Source: Polaromonas sp. (GTDB lineage: Bacteria; Pseudomonadota; Gammaproteobacteria; Burkholderiales; Burkholderiaceae_C). From it: a DNA stretch of 64,000 nucleotides. Under the pieces are notes generated by a model, which searched no databases, was not told the DNA's origin, and saw nothing but the letters and a program-made list of their open reading frames with translations. Of the stretch, positions 53,053 through 60,610 are shown in pieces. The stretch's first letter is position 1, and every line of letters begins with the position of its first letter. The DNA is taken from assembly GCF_029945925.1 (NCBI RefSeq), contig NZ_JAQSDN010000035.1, positions 1 through 64,000 of the forward strand, read 5' to 3'. A program made the position numbers and the translations under genes.

Positions 53053-53316
53053 TCAGTCATGGCGCCTGGAGCCAGGGATCTCTGGTTTTACTGCTCGACA
53101 CCCGTCACCGGTACCCATTCTCCATTCCTGGCAGACGCTGCCCCCGCTATCAAGCGCATATCGAAGAAGCGCGATGTCGCCATACCAAGTGGCGGTGTTG
53201 AACACCCCTGCTTCGTCGGTTGCGAAGTCATAGGCTTCGCCAAGGAGGTCAAGAACGCCCCTCGTATCGCGTTCTCTTGTCAGTGCGGTGAAGCTGTCTT
53301 CCTGCTGGCGATTCAC
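53053..53316 (-). CDS. Hypothetical protein
   Basis: An 87-residue frame starting MNRQQEDSFTALTRERD, with GEAYDFATDEAGVFNTATWYGD and IALLRYALDSGG. The composition looks protein-like, but no family was recognised. It lies 113 bases downstream of the MbcA-like gene on the same strand and could be the last, possibly truncated, gene of that operon. Confidence 0.4.
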   Translation of the reverse strand: MNRQQEDSFTALTRERDTRGVLDLLGEAYDFATDEAGVFNTATWYGDIALLRYALDSGGSVCQEWRMGTGDGCRAVKPEIPGSRRHD

Positions 53317-53429
53317 ACTTTTTTTCGAAATTGGGCTGGCTTGGCAATGACCGCTCCTGGCCGAGAGCGGACGTTAGCGCTCAGCGCCATCACGCTGCAA
53401 ATAGAAGGCCCGCAAAAGCTGCTCCTGTT

Positions 53430-53759
53430 TCAAACGTAGACCCCATAACGCATGCGCAACAAAAGTTGAGCGACCTGCGCGATGCCATCTATCGTTTGCA
53501 TGAGATCAACGGGCCTACGCTGGTCCAGGCCCATCGCGGGGGCCATCAACCACTGCTCGGCAGCCGCGATGCTTCCGAGCTCTTCAACAGCCAGGACGCG
53601 TACTTTGAAATCCAGCTGCATCAAGCGGTCGTAGTCTGAGCTTCCGAATTCGTGCCCAACTTGAGCCATATTTAGCCATTCCTGCTCCTCAGAAAACTGC
53701 CAGAGAAATCTTGAGTGAAAAAGTTGGCCCACGATACGCTTTCTTTTTCTTCTACTCAC
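53430..53759 (-). CDS. MbcA/ParS/Xre-type antitoxin-domain protein (DUF2384-like)
   Basis: Up to 109 residues from GTG 53759, which overlaps the stop of the gene upstream (GTGA). A shorter start at ATG 53669 with AGGA upstream gives 79 residues and fits the domain better. The C-terminal part (AAAEQWLMAPAMGLDQRRPVD, then LMQTIDGIAQVAQLLLRMRYGVY) has the toxin-binding pattern of MbcA/ParS antitoxins: W-x-x-x-P/A, L, P-x-D-L-x-x-T-x-x-G. Such antitoxins normally pair with RES-domain toxins; none is adjacent, and two HAD-type genes take that place. Confidence 0.65.
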   Translation of the reverse strand: MSRRKRKRIVGQLFHSRFLWQFSEEQEWLNMAQVGHEFGSSDYDRLMQLDFKVRVLAVEELGSIAAAEQWLMAPAMGLDQRRPVDLMQTIDGIAQVAQLLLRMRYGVYV

Positions 53760-54094
53760 TTCTGGTCTCCTTCGAAGACTTCCCTCGGGTCATCGTATTC
53801 TTCTGCGCGCTGCGTGTTAGAGATCAATGCCGTCCGGCGCCTGATTGCGAGCCAGGCCCTTGTGATTTGGCGTGACCCCACGATGCGGTCGGTGATATCA
53901 GTCGAAAAATGATGTTTCTGGGTGTCGCTTGTGGCGTCCATCGGGTTGCGCAGACGCCAGGTTGTGGAAAGCACGATGTCCACCTGCGGAAATTCGCGCA
54001 GGATGCCTTCGATCGAGTTGCGCTGCCAAAACTTGAACTGGGCGACGCAGGGATCAGGACGGAGCGCACCATCGAATTCAAGAAAAAGAGTCAT
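53756..54094 (-). CDS. HAD-superfamily-like protein lacking the usual nucleophile
   Basis: A 112-residue paralogue of the gene just upstream. It opens LFLEFDGALRPDP where the partner has LFLDFDGVLHSEP; the expected Asp nucleophile of the HAD motif I is Glu (residue 6). Motif II is kept (VDIVLSTTWRLR). It is about 55 residues shorter at the C-terminus, losing the segment that holds motif III/IV in the partner. Start and stop both overlap neighbours by four bases. Probably non-catalytic and perhaps regulatory, or decaying. Confidence 0.7.
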   Translation of the reverse strand: MTLFLEFDGALRPDPCVAQFKFWQRNSIEGILREFPQVDIVLSTTWRLRNPMDATSDTQKHHFSTDITDRIVGSRQITRAWLAIRRRTALISNTQRAEEYDDPREVFEGDQK

Positions 54095-54597
54095 TCAGTT
54101 TTCCCGGTGTTCGATCGCCCTGTCGTCATGCGCGTCAGGTGTTGGCGGAACAGATCTTCGTCGGAAGGCATGAAGCCATCACCACCGTCCACCTTCATGA
54201 GGTTGGGGCAACCGGGTAAGAACCATTCATCCCTATCATCCAAAGCCAGCCAGGGCGTCCGGACTGACCGGTTCGACTTGAGCCAGGCGCAGCATTCGAG
54301 CTCGCGCGTGTAAGGAAGGGCATCAAGCCCATTTTCCTGAAGGCGCCCTAAAAATGGTGTGACGCCAACAACTCGCGGAGCAATGTCCGGAGAAAAATGG
54401 CGCCGCAGTTGCGCGACCGCGACCGCGTCGGCGTCACCCATCCAGTCCAGGCGCCAGGTGGAAGAAATGACGATATCTACAGCGGGGAAATCCCGAAGGA
54501 CGGCTTCAATGAGCGGCAATTGAGTGAAGGCCTCCTTGGGCAAGGAAGGCTCGGAGTGCAGCACGCCATCGAAATCAAGGAAGAGAACCGGGTTCAT
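54091..54597 (-). CDS. HAD-domain protein (similar to HAD modules of RNA-repair proteins)
   Basis: A 168-residue HAD phosphatase-like protein. Motif I LFLDFDGVLH (Asp8, Asp10), motif II VDIVISSTWRLDW, and a C-terminal WLALDDRDEWF (acidic motif IV-like). The short, cap-less form with SSTWR resembles the HAD domain described in 'Swiss army knife' RNA-repair proteins. It would act as a 5' or 3' nucleotide phosphatase. First gene of a three-gene overlapping operon with a degenerate paralogue and an MbcA-like protein. Confidence 0.72.
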   Translation of the reverse strand: MNPVLFLDFDGVLHSEPSLPKEAFTQLPLIEAVLRDFPAVDIVISSTWRLDWMGDADAVAVAQLRRHFSPDIAPRVVGVTPFLGRLQENGLDALPYTRELECCAWLKSNRSVRTPWLALDDRDEWFLPGCPNLMKVDGGDGFMPSDEDLFRQHLTRMTTGRSNTGKTE

Positions 54598-54776
54598 GGC
54601 GCTACATCCTTTACCAAAAGTTTGAGAAATTGCCTGAACTGGCCGTGCGGATCACCGCAAAGAAGAATGAGGTCGTCGGTTTTCATATGGACTGGTGCTC
54701 GTTGGGGTTTTCGTACAAATGATTGAATCTTCTGATGTCTGCTCTGCAATTCTTGCCCTGCTTCTAATTGATCGCT
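54598..54776. other. Intergenic region between HAD operon and AAA gene
   Basis: About 180 bases, AT-richer than its surroundings. It probably holds the promoter for the minus-strand HAD operon and the end of the AAA transcript. No clear hairpin or promoter elements were identified. Confidence 0.35.
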
Positions 54777-56282
54777 TCAGTGCAACAAAGTCCGCGGCGC
54801 TGCGTGTGCTTCATCTGCCAGCAGCACGTCACGCGGCAAGTCCATAACGTCCACGCTGCGCCCTCCCCGCCTGACGGCCGATGCCGCCGCCGAGGAGGTG
54901 GCCTGATATATCTCCCGCGCACTGAGGTGCGCGACTGCCGCAATGAAGCGCCGGTCTGGCGGTGTTCTCCAGACGCTTCCCGAATCCTTCATCGCCTGTG
55001 CCACCACCGAAATGGCCACCAGCATCGCCTGCTCCGCCGTAGGCATGGTGATCAGGAACTCTTTCATCCGGGATCTGAGCGTGGGTGCGATCAGCCAGGG
55101 GTAGTTTGCGGTAGCGATCCAGGTAATGAAGCTGGCGTCCAGTTCGATGTCCACACTGAGGTCGCGCACCCCGACCGCTGAAACCGGCTCCAGCAAGGAG
55201 TGCAGCACCGCAGTGGGGGAAGCCATACTTCCGCTGGAGCCTTGACCCCGGCTGGCTTTGTCCAGCTCGTCCAGGATCACAACCGGATTGGCGTAATCGC
55301 CCATCGCCAGTAGCTCGAACACCAGACCGTAGCGGGTGTTGCTCCAGGTAATTTCAGATCCCAGCAACGCCGAGGAGGTTTCTGCCTGGTCCATGGGATG
55401 TCGGCGCACCGGGACATGAAGCACGGAAGCCAATGCTTCGCAAAAGTGCGTTTTCCCAACGCCCGGGGGCCCGAACAACATCATGGGCGGGATGCGCACG
55501 GGGCGGCGGCTGGCTTTCTGCAGTGAGATGCGGTCAGCCACGAACTGGATCACCTCCGAGAAGTGGGGGTGAGATTGTTCCAGCGCAAGTACGTCGTCGA
55601 TGCTGCGAGCCAGCCCCATCCGCCGCAAAACCCCCTTGGGTTCGAGCTGGGCGAAGAGTTTTTCGTTGCGCTTTGTCACGTCTGAGTCCGTGGCCGCCCC
55701 ACCCTTTTCCAGCTTTTTGATGGCCTCGCGGCTGTAGACGGCCAATCGCCCTTTTTTTGGAAGTTCTGCGACCTGCTTGCAGAAGCCCGCCGGGCTCATG
55801 ATGCTCGTGGTAAGTGCACCCCGGCGCGTGGGCTGGGCTGGCTTGCCCTCAGGTGTGGCTGATCCTTGCGCGTCCTGCTCCTTTGTATCTTCCCCAGACG
55901 GCATTTGTTCGGAAGACTGAAGGATCGAAGGCGGGGCCCGTCGATGGGTGAATTTGCCACGCGCCTCTTTATGGATATTTCCCAGGTCCTCCAGTTCGTC
56001 CTTCAGCTCCACAGGTATCAGGATCCTGGGCAGGTCGGTGTAGTCCAGGATGGTCCTCAAGCGCAAGTACACTGGAGATTCGAGTCGCCGGCGACCAGGA
56101 CGAGGTGGCGTCGTAAAACTCGGCGGGTTCCGCTTCTGGGATGCTTCCACAGGCTTGTCGTTGCTGGCATCGGGCGAAGCCTCCTGCTCCGACAACCGAG
56201 CGTCAGCACTCCCGCCTCCCTGCTCCGCCCGGCCCTCGTCCCCGCAACCGATCGGCAAATTGTCTTTTCTGGAATAGTTCAT
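54777..56282 (-). CDS. AAA-family ATPase, Lon-like
   Basis: A 501-residue ATPase. Residues 1-150 are low-complexity and hydrophilic. The AAA core has Walker A GPPGVGKT (271-278), Walker B VVILDELD (334-341), a sensor-1-like WIATANYPW and an Arg-finger-region TLRSRMKEF, in the pattern of Lon proteases. No Ser-Lys protease domain follows, so it is an ATPase only. ATG 56282 has GAAGGAG upstream, better than GTG 56297. It follows the LAGLIDADG-tailed gene by 11 bases and is likely co-transcribed with it and the integrase. Confidence 0.82.
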   Translation of the reverse strand: MNYSRKDNLPIGCGDEGRAEQGGGSADARLSEQEASPDASNDKPVEASQKRNPPSFTTPPRPGRRRLESPVYLRLRTILDYTDLPRILIPVELKDELEDLGNIHKEARGKFTHRRAPPSILQSSEQMPSGEDTKEQDAQGSATPEGKPAQPTRRGALTTSIMSPAGFCKQVAELPKKGRLAVYSREAIKKLEKGGAATDSDVTKRNEKLFAQLEPKGVLRRMGLARSIDDVLALEQSHPHFSEVIQFVADRISLQKASRRPVRIPPMMLFGPPGVGKTHFCEALASVLHVPVRRHPMDQAETSSALLGSEITWSNTRYGLVFELLAMGDYANPVVILDELDKASRGQGSSGSMASPTAVLHSLLEPVSAVGVRDLSVDIELDASFITWIATANYPWLIAPTLRSRMKEFLITMPTAEQAMLVAISVVAQAMKDSGSVWRTPPDRRFIAAVAHLSAREIYQATSSAAASAVRRGGRSVDVMDLPRDVLLADEAHAAPRTLLH

Positions 56283-56293
56283 CGTGCACTCCT

Positions 56294-58147
56294 TCACTTC
56301 AAGGCGCGTAGCTTGAGGTAGTGCGCCACGCGCACCGCTTCCACGTCAGTCGGCACACCGCGCGGTCCAAAGCGGCGACTGATCTGGCCGTTCAGGCAGA
56401 ACGAGATTGCCACCAGCGCTTCCAGTCGTTTGCGCACCAGATATGCGCGCAGCCGCTGGATCACAAGCAAGGCCTTCGGTCCAGAGTAATTCAGGGTGTA
56501 AACCTGCTTGTTGTGCTCAAGCTTGCGTTTGACGTCATAAATCACGCCATCCACATCGACACAGCGACGGAAGTGCTCCAGCGTTTGCCGGCAGTTCTGG
56601 ACGATGGAGACAATCAGCCGGTAGATCGGCCTGCGATTGCGGAACGGCTGCCTGATGACCGCAATGCAGCCGTCGCCGTCGAGCATGCCGGCGGCCCATT
56701 CCAGGCTGGGGCGCGGTGCGTCCATATCGTTGCAGCGGTCGAGGTCGGCGCGCAGGCCGGACAGGCGCTGGAGTGGGTCGGCCTCGCTCACGGCCAGGGC
56801 GTTCGATCCGCACTCGCCGACTGCGTCACCTGCGGGCTCTCCGCCCTCCTCGGGCTGCCGTGTTTTGGGCAGGCCATCCCCCGTTGATTGGCTCTCCACT
56901 TTCAGCTCTGCGAATTCAGCAATGGAATCAGAGGGAGCACTTACTTGCGCCAGAGACACCTGAGAGGCGCTGTTCTTCGAGTCGGCGTTCGCGAAAAGAT
57001 CGGGATGCTTGTCGCTCGTCCCCACCGGCGCAGTTCTGACCTGCACCATCGATTCCCGCACTTGCGACAGCGCATCGCCCAAGGCGCATCCCATACGCGA
57101 GAGCACCGGGTCCATAGGATTGGCGCTCAGCGGTCCGCGCTTGCTGCCCACGCGATACGGCCAGAAGGGCTCCTGTCCGAGCAGCTCGAGCAAGTCGGCT
57201 GCATCCTGCTGCTCCAGTTCCTCGAAGCGCTTGATCAGCGCGCCCAGGAAGGTAGCGGTCAGCGGATGGGCGCAACGCGTGTCGGCCTCTGAAACCTCGC
57301 TTTTTGGGCCATATCCATTGTTTGACGCCAAACCCGGCAACCGCTCGGGCGCCGTCAGTTCACCCAGGTCGCTGATGAGACACGCCAGCCTCGTCAGCGA
57401 AGCTTCGTCGCGTTGCAGGTCGATCGGCTCCAGCATCACGGCCGCGCGGATGCCGCAGCTCAGGGTGTGTCCGCTGGATGCGCCTTCGTTCGTTGCCGAG
57501 CGTCCGGCGACGTTCGCCGTGAGCTTGTGCTCGATGTCCGGGCGGCTGATGGCGGCCATGAACACCGCCTGGTGGACCGGCTTCATGCTCGCCAGCACCC
57601 GGTGCAAGTCGCACTCTGCGCCGTGCGGCAGGCCGAGGTTGTCGAGCAGCCAGGGGGTGGCGGCCGGTCCCTTGCGGGTCACGCCCACGCGCTGCACCGC
57701 GAGGGCATCGTCCGGGAAATTGTGAACTGCCCGCTTGCTAAGCTTCAAAACATAAACACCAGCACTGGGCAAGCAGATTGCCGCGTCCGGCGTGGGGAAC
57801 ACTACTGTCTGGTCACCGCAGACCAGGCGAGCGATGGAGACACACGAGGGGTCGGCTTCTTGAAGTTGATCTTGGCCTTGGACATCGAGGTTCTGGCCGT
57901 AGTGGCCACAAGGTGTGGGCTTGCTCACCAGCGCCGTGACGCGCACCACCGCCCCCGGATCGGCCAAGTGACCCAGGGCGTTGGTCGACTCCTCCAGCGG
58001 ATCGGAGTAATAGAAGCTCAGGCCAGAATTTTCTTGCGTCGATGCACCTACGGGAGCGGATGCTGCAGCGCGGGCAACGCGTTCACGTACCTGGGCATCG
58101 AATTGATTGAGGTCGGCAGCGAGGATTTTGAGGATGTTGATGGTCAT
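56294..58147 (-). CDS. Large protein with C-terminal LAGLIDADG-like domain
   Basis: A 617-residue protein from ATG 58147 (AGGAA upstream). The frame is open to another ATG at 58339 through a tetranucleotide tract. The first ~480 residues are not recognised; a His near 227 and Asp near 260 (SGHTLSCGIRAAVML, ISDLGEL) faintly suggest a degenerate HD-type domain as in TraI/MobH relaxases. Residues ~482-580 start WAAGMLDGDGCIAVI, the LAGLIDADG motif form, followed by a homing-endonuclease-like beta-alpha pattern. A single motif copy would need dimerisation. Role unknown. Confidence 0.65.
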   Translation of the reverse strand: MTINILKILAADLNQFDAQVRERVARAAASAPVGASTQENSGLSFYYSDPLEESTNALGHLADPGAVVRVTALVSKPTPCGHYGQNLDVQGQDQLQEADPSCVSIARLVCGDQTVVFPTPDAAICLPSAGVYVLKLSKRAVHNFPDDALAVQRVGVTRKGPAATPWLLDNLGLPHGAECDLHRVLASMKPVHQAVFMAAISRPDIEHKLTANVAGRSATNEGASSGHTLSCGIRAAVMLEPIDLQRDEASLTRLACLISDLGELTAPERLPGLASNNGYGPKSEVSEADTRCAHPLTATFLGALIKRFEELEQQDAADLLELLGQEPFWPYRVGSKRGPLSANPMDPVLSRMGCALGDALSQVRESMVQVRTAPVGTSDKHPDLFANADSKNSASQVSLAQVSAPSDSIAEFAELKVESQSTGDGLPKTRQPEEGGEPAGDAVGECGSNALAVSEADPLQRLSGLRADLDRCNDMDAPRPSLEWAAGMLDGDGCIAVIRQPFRNRRPIYRLIVSIVQNCRQTLEHFRRCVDVDGVIYDVKRKLEHNKQVYTLNYSGPKALLVIQRLRAYLVRKRLEALVAISFCLNGQISRRFGPRGVPTDVEAVRVAHYLKLRALK

Positions 58148-58228
58148 GTCGGTTCCTGTGATTTGTTTGTATGAAAAGGTTTGAAGCGAGGTTTCGTTCG
58201 GTCTTGGGTTTTGTTTAGGCAAAGCTCC

Positions 58229-58284
58229 GCCTGCCTGCCTGCCTGCCTGCCTGCCTGGCTGGCTGGTTGGTTGGTTGGTTGGTT
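58229..58284. repeat. Tetranucleotide repeat tract, 14 units
   Basis: An uninterrupted run of four-base units on the plus strand: seven GCCT, two GGCT, five GGTT. It lies inside the in-frame extension upstream of 58147, between an ATG at 58339 with AGGAA upstream and the internal start. Gain or loss of one unit would shift the extended frame. Such tracts are typical of phase-variable loci. Confidence 0.85.
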
Positions 58285-58452
58285 GGGCACCTTTGCCCTG
58301 CCGGCTAGTCGGCGGCTCAGTCGACTTGCGCTTTTTCATTCATGATGATTTCCTGTTTAAGCTGATGAGCCTTGGAAAATTGGGGCAAAGGCTTCCCCGC
58401 ACCGCTGCAAATGGGTTTGCGGCAGCAGCTGTTGGGGGCAGATATAAGGGGT

Positions 58453-59952
58453 TTAGTGGAGGGCCGGAGTAGCTAGGCAGCGCGCTGGCTGATACCGCGG
58501 CCCACATGCGCCGGGCGGAGGCTGGGGTTCACTGCCGCCATAGGTCGGCGAAATTACGATGCCCTCCCTCGGAGCGGGGCGTGTCTGGTTTACGCTGTTG
58601 GGCATCACCGAACGCGCGCCATGAATACCGCGCGGTTTGGGGACAGGCTGAGGCGCTAGGTCCTGAATCGGAACGTAAAGGCCGCCGTCCCCGCCGCCCT
58701 GCAGATGACCACTGGCGATGACCAGTGGCCCTGCCGACAGACGACTGGCGAGCAGGCGCTCCATGGCCGAACCATCTTGGCGCGTCAGGTTGGGCACATA
58801 GCGGCTGTAAACCCGAAACAGCATCTCAGTGCTGGTGTGGCCCAGTTGACGGGCAATCCATTCGGGCGCCTCCCCTGATGCCAGCCAGAGCGTGGCAGCG
58901 GTATGGCGCATCTGGTACGGGCGGCGCTTGTCCAGCCCGAGGTTTCGCAGCAAGGGATACCAGATCCGGTCCGAGAAGTTCTTGTTGTCCAGCGGCGTGC
59001 CCAACAGGTTGCAGAACACATATTCGGACACCTTGCCGGTAGCCTTGTACTGCTCCTGCAGAGCATCGAACACCGGCTGGCTCATCTGGATGTCGCGCTG
59101 GCTGCCATCGGTCTTGGTGTACTCGTCTTCGCCAAGGACAAAGGTCTCCCGCACGCGGATCACGCGCAGGTCGAAATCGACGTATTTCCATTTCAGGCCG
59201 TGAACTTCGCCGGTACGCATGCCGGTGAAGAACCTGGTCACGAAGTACTGCTTGTAGTCGATCCGGACGGTCCCTAGGATGCGCTGGACATCCGTCAGGC
59301 TGAAAGGGGCAACGTCTGTTTTACGTAAACGCAAGCGTTTGATGTTGGTCGTCGGTGACGTAAACTCGAATCGGTCGGCTGCTTCCGCCAATATCTGATT
59401 GAGCGTGCCAATGATTTCATTGATGCGCTTGGGTGAGAGTCCTTCTTTTTCTCCGCGGCCTTTGACTTTTGCGAGTGTGGCGCGGAAAGCGAGAATGTCA
59501 GACTTGGAGATTTGGCCGACCGCCTTTCCTCCAAAGTGAGGGATCAGGCGGCTGTTCAACGTAGATAGCAAGGAACGGATGTGACTCCGCCGCCATTCGA
59601 TGCTGTGCTCATCAACCCATTGGTTGGCGAAGGCTTGAAACAAGGGAGTCATTGCCCCTGGCTCGACCGCCGGATTTGTAATGGCCACTGTGACAGTTTC
59701 AGCTACGGGTGCGTCAACCGCCCCCATCGCCGTCGGCGACAGACGCTTGAGGGCTTTGCTGTTGGGGAAGTAGTTGGCATATACGAAGGTTCCAGCCGCG
59801 ATCTCGGACTCGATCTTGGCGAGAACTTTTTCGAGCTTTTTTCGGTTGGCGGGGGTGTCGGTCAGCAACGTGTATTCACGGCATCGCTCACCTTTGTGGC
59901 GAAAGTCGAAAAATAACGCGCCGTTGGGCTTGTGTACTCGAACATTAGGCAT
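58453..59952 (-). CDS. Tyrosine site-specific recombinase (phage-type integrase)
   Basis: A 499-residue integrase. An N-terminal arm-binding region (about 1-60, DUF3596-like) and SAM-like core-binding domain (about 105-200) precede the catalytic domain. Its Arg is in FTGMRTGEVHGLKW, its His-x-x-Arg in YQMRHTAATLW, its His in LGHTS and its Tyr in FRVYSRYVP. A ~75-residue proline-rich tail after the catalytic domain is unusual. ATG 59952 with GGAGG upstream overlaps the excisionase stop by eight bases. It defines a genomic island; the attachment site was not located. Confidence 0.9.
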   Translation of the reverse strand: MPNVRVHKPNGALFFDFRHKGERCREYTLLTDTPANRKKLEKVLAKIESEIAAGTFVYANYFPNSKALKRLSPTAMGAVDAPVAETVTVAITNPAVEPGAMTPLFQAFANQWVDEHSIEWRRSHIRSLLSTLNSRLIPHFGGKAVGQISKSDILAFRATLAKVKGRGEKEGLSPKRINEIIGTLNQILAEAADRFEFTSPTTNIKRLRLRKTDVAPFSLTDVQRILGTVRIDYKQYFVTRFFTGMRTGEVHGLKWKYVDFDLRVIRVRETFVLGEDEYTKTDGSQRDIQMSQPVFDALQEQYKATGKVSEYVFCNLLGTPLDNKNFSDRIWYPLLRNLGLDKRRPYQMRHTAATLWLASGEAPEWIARQLGHTSTEMLFRVYSRYVPNLTRQDGSAMERLLASRLSAGPLVIASGHLQGGGDGGLYVPIQDLAPQPVPKPRGIHGARSVMPNSVNQTRPAPREGIVISPTYGGSEPQPPPGACGPRYQPARCLATPALH

Positions 59953-60190
59953 GGAGGACGCCTCCATTTGCCATCGGGATTCCAACCATTCCGACTGGCC
60001 TGATCCGTGACTCCACCATCATGTCACGCTGAATGCTTTCCCATATGTAGAGAATCTTTCGCCCACCAAAGGGACGGAAGTAGTGGACGCCCTCCAACAG
60101 TACGCTGTCCTTGAGTCTCTCGCGGATGGTGCGAACGTCATATTTGATACGTGCGGACAGCTCATCTGTGGTCAAAAACTCTGAACTCAT
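59945..60190 (-). CDS. Excisionase-like helix-turn-helix protein
   Basis: About 81 residues from ATG 60190 (AAAGGA upstream; other in-frame starts lie at 60196 and 60211). It has a winged-helix pattern typical of small directionality factors and DNA-binding adaptors: FLTTDELSARIKYDVRTIRE, then HYFRPFGGRKILYIWESIQRD. It overlaps the integrase start, so both are made from one mRNA. It likely controls excision and integrase expression. The promoter is near-consensus and flanked by an inverted repeat. Confidence 0.75.
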   Translation of the reverse strand: MSSEFLTTDELSARIKYDVRTIRERLKDSVLLEGVHYFRPFGGRKILYIWESIQRDMMVESRIRPVGMVGIPMANGGVLHA

Positions 60191-60203
60191 TTTCATTCCT
60201 TTT

Positions 60204-60288
60204 GCTAACATTGATATTGGTAGACATCTTTATATTAAGCGAAACAAATGAATTGTCAACATGTCTACCGAAATAAACTTTAGTTAGC
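60204..60288. promoter_or_regulatory. Excisionase promoter flanked by a symmetric operator
   Basis: On the minus strand, TTGACA (60254-60259) and TATAAA (60229-60234) form a near-consensus promoter with a 19-base spacer (18 with ATATAA). GGTAGACAT at 60219-60227 and its exact complement ATGTCTACC at 60261-60269 sit just outside the -10 and -35. GCTAAC/GTTAGC (60204, 60283) extends the symmetry. The pattern suggests a repressor bound across the promoter, perhaps the ribbon-helix-helix protein encoded at 60316. Confidence 0.6.
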
Positions 60289-60315
60289 TAGAATTGAGTT
60301 TTTCGCTCATTCGCC

Positions 60316-60522
60316 ATGGAACGCAGTCAACTTAACCTTCGGATCTCCGATCAACTCGGAAAGTTGATTGATGCAAAGCGCATTGAGCTTTCCGCTCAAA
60401 TGGGGACTATTCCGTCCCGATCCGACATCTTGCGTTTTGCATTGGAGATGTATCTAGACATAGACCTATCAGATAGCGAAATGGATCGCAGAAAGTCGCC
60501 TGCTAAAGGCTCAAAGGCGTGA
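60316..60522 (+). CDS. Ribbon-helix-helix (CopG/Arc-type) DNA-binding protein
   Basis: A 68-residue protein. It opens with the beta-strand pattern ERSQLNLRISDQL, followed by helices LIDAKRIELSAQMG and RSDILRFALEMYLD, the fold of dimeric ribbon-helix-helix repressors. It is divergent from the excisionase/integrase genes and 88 bases upstream of the RecQ-like gene on the same strand. It probably regulates one or both and may bind the inverted repeat at 60219-60269. Confidence 0.78.
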   Translation: MERSQLNLRISDQLGKLIDAKRIELSAQMGTIPSRSDILRFALEMYLDIDLSDSEMDRRKSPAKGSKA

Positions 60523-60610
60523 AAAGCCGGTTGAGCGAATTAGGCTGTCAAGAACGCCCCGTTGGCGCCAGGTTACCGCTCTCCCGACAAAAACAAGGGA
60601 GATCACTGTC

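Noticed and set aside
56294-58147. Intein carrying the LAGLIDADG motif
   Set aside because: No N-terminal splice Cys/Ser, no C-terminal His-Asn, and no host protein continuing after the domain.
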